Positions 5,898-6,522 of a stretch of 6,522 nucleotides of DNA are shown here, in pieces. Location of the stretch: NCBI GenBank assembly GCA_903893335.1, contig CAITLX010000543.1:1-6522 (forward strand). The letters are read 5' to 3'. Origin of the DNA: an uncultured delta proteobacterium. GTDB lineage: Bacteria; Myxococcota_A; Polyangia; Polyangiales; Polyangiaceae. The translations under genes were made by a program, and so were the position numbers. Position 1 is the stretch's first letter; every line of letters starts with the position of its first letter. The notes beneath the pieces were generated by a model that saw only the letters and a program-made list of their open reading frames with translations, searched no databases and was not told where the DNA came from.

Positions 5898-5927
5898 GCG
5901 ACGCAGGCGTCGCCCCCGCGCGCGGGG
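5898..5927. promoter_or_regulatory. Two adjacent dyads upstream of the aminotransferase
   Basis: An inverted repeat GCGACGC-AG-GCGTCGC (5898-5913) directly abuts a perfect 14-base palindrome CCCCGCG/CGCGGGG (5914-5927). They lie in the 119-base divergent region, between the prenyltransferase -35 box and the aminotransferase start, where an operator could control either gene. No known binding-site consensus was recognised; chance is possible in such GC-rich DNA. Confidence 0.4.
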
Positions 5928-5933
5928 ACAGGC

Positions 5934-5939
5934 TAGCCT
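5934..5939 (+). promoter_or_regulatory. Possible -10 box (TAGCCT) of the aminotransferase gene
   Basis: TAGCCT fits the TANNNT pattern and lies 8 bases before the ATG at 5948. A -10 box at this distance would start transcription at or just before the start codon, giving a leaderless mRNA. No -35 box is evident. Confidence 0.3.
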
Positions 5940-5947
5940 CGCAGCCG

Positions 5948-6522
5948 ATGCTGCTGCCCCCCATCGCCTACCTCGCCTGGGCGCGACGCTTCTACGGTCA
6001 GGTCGACTGCGACCTCGCGACGAGCGGCGTGCGCACGATCGCGTGCGACACGCTCGCCGCGCTCGCGGGCTCCGCGCCTCCGCGCCCGGACGACGCGGGT
6101 GCGCCGGCGCGCTTTCGCGGCGCCATCGCCGCGCGCTACGGCGTGCCCGAGGGCGAGGTCGTGCCCTGCCTCGGCACCTCGGGCGCGCTCTTCACGACCT
6201 ACGCCGCGGCGCTCGCGCCGGGCGACGAGGTGCTCGTCGAGTCGCCGACCTACGAGCCGATGGCGGCCGTGGCGCGCGGCCTCGGCCTCGCCGTGCGCTC
6301 GTTCGCGCGCCGGCCGGACTTCGGCGTCGACCCCGAGGCGGTGCTCGCCGCGCTCGGCCCCGCGACGCGCGTCGTCACCCTCGCCGACCCGCACAACCCG
6401 AGCGGCGTGTGCCTGGGCGACGAGGTGCTGGCCGCGCTCGCGCGCGCGCTCGACGCGCGCGGCGTCGCGCTGCTCGTCGACGAGGTCTACCGCGAGCGCG
6501 TGACGCCGGGTCGCACGGCGCG
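5948..6522 (+). CDS. Partial PLP-dependent class I/II aminotransferase (C-terminus beyond window)
   Basis: The frame opens with ATG at 5948 and stays open for 191 codons to the window edge, about half of a typical 370-400 residue enzyme. Fold-type I features appear in order: the cofactor phosphate loop LGTSGALFTTY (75-85), PGDEVLVESPTYEP (91-104) with the Tyr that stacks near PLP, DPHNPSG (147-153) with the conserved Asn150, and LLVDEVYRE (175-183) with Asp178, which pairs with the PLP ring nitrogen, and Tyr181. The catalytic Lys would lie beyond the window. The start has no good ribosome-binding site; a possible leaderless promoter lies just upstream. It is transcribed divergently from the prenyltransferase. 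The amino-acid substrate cannot be told from this half, and a C-S lyase or other relative in the same fold is possible. Confidence 0.88.
   Translation, partial: MLLPPIAYLAWARRFYGQVDCDLATSGVRTIACDTLAALAGSAPPRPDDAGAPARFRGAIAARYGVPEGEVVPCLGTSGALFTTYAAALAPGDEVLVESPTYEPMAAVARGLGLAVRSFARRPDFGVDPEAVLAALGPATRVVTLADPHNPSGVCLGDEVLAALARALDARGVALLVDEVYRERVTPGRTA

Overview
The window is very GC-rich (about 70% or more by eye), with near-saturated G/C in third codon positions. It carries lipoproteins with short signal peptides, so the source is a Gram-negative-type bacterium. The combination suggests Myxococcota (Polyangia-like), but no marker in the window proves this. No rRNA, tRNA, CRISPR array, transposase or phage gene was seen. 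The high GC produces many long spurious open frames opposite the real genes.

Layout. Positions 1-1402 (minus strand) hold two overlapping genes: an alpha/beta-fold hydrolase (608-1402) and, downstream of it, the start of a lipoprotein gene (1-611, GTG start, cut by the window edge). Positions 1403-1505 are a short divergent intergenic region with two abutting inverted repeats. Positions 1506-3119 (plus) encode Ffh, the protein subunit of the signal recognition particle, with a long Met/Gly/Pro tail. It is followed after 38 bases by a lipoprotein (3158-4579) with a CBM9-like domain. Positions 4580-4712 separate convergent genes and are almost filled by three tandem 41-bp units, each with a strong hairpin. 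Positions 4713-5828 (minus) encode a UbiA-superfamily membrane prenyltransferase resembling decaprenyl-phosphate phosphoribosyltransferase. Positions 5829-5947 are a second divergent intergenic region, with a sigma70-like promoter for the prenyltransferase and two more abutting dyads. Positions 5948-6522 (plus) begin a PLP-dependent class I/II aminotransferase that runs off the window.

How the genes relate. The hydrolase and the partial lipoprotein are probably co-translated. ffh and the CBM9-like lipoprotein may share a transcript. There is no evidence that the genes form one pathway; this looks like ordinary chromosomal sequence around a housekeeping gene. I see no convincing new defence, mobile or biosynthetic system. 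The most useful observations are the tandem hairpin repeat, two genes with no usable ATG-to-stop frame inside the window (1-611 and 5948-6522), a start correction for the prenyltransferase, and the paired dyads in both divergent intergenic regions.
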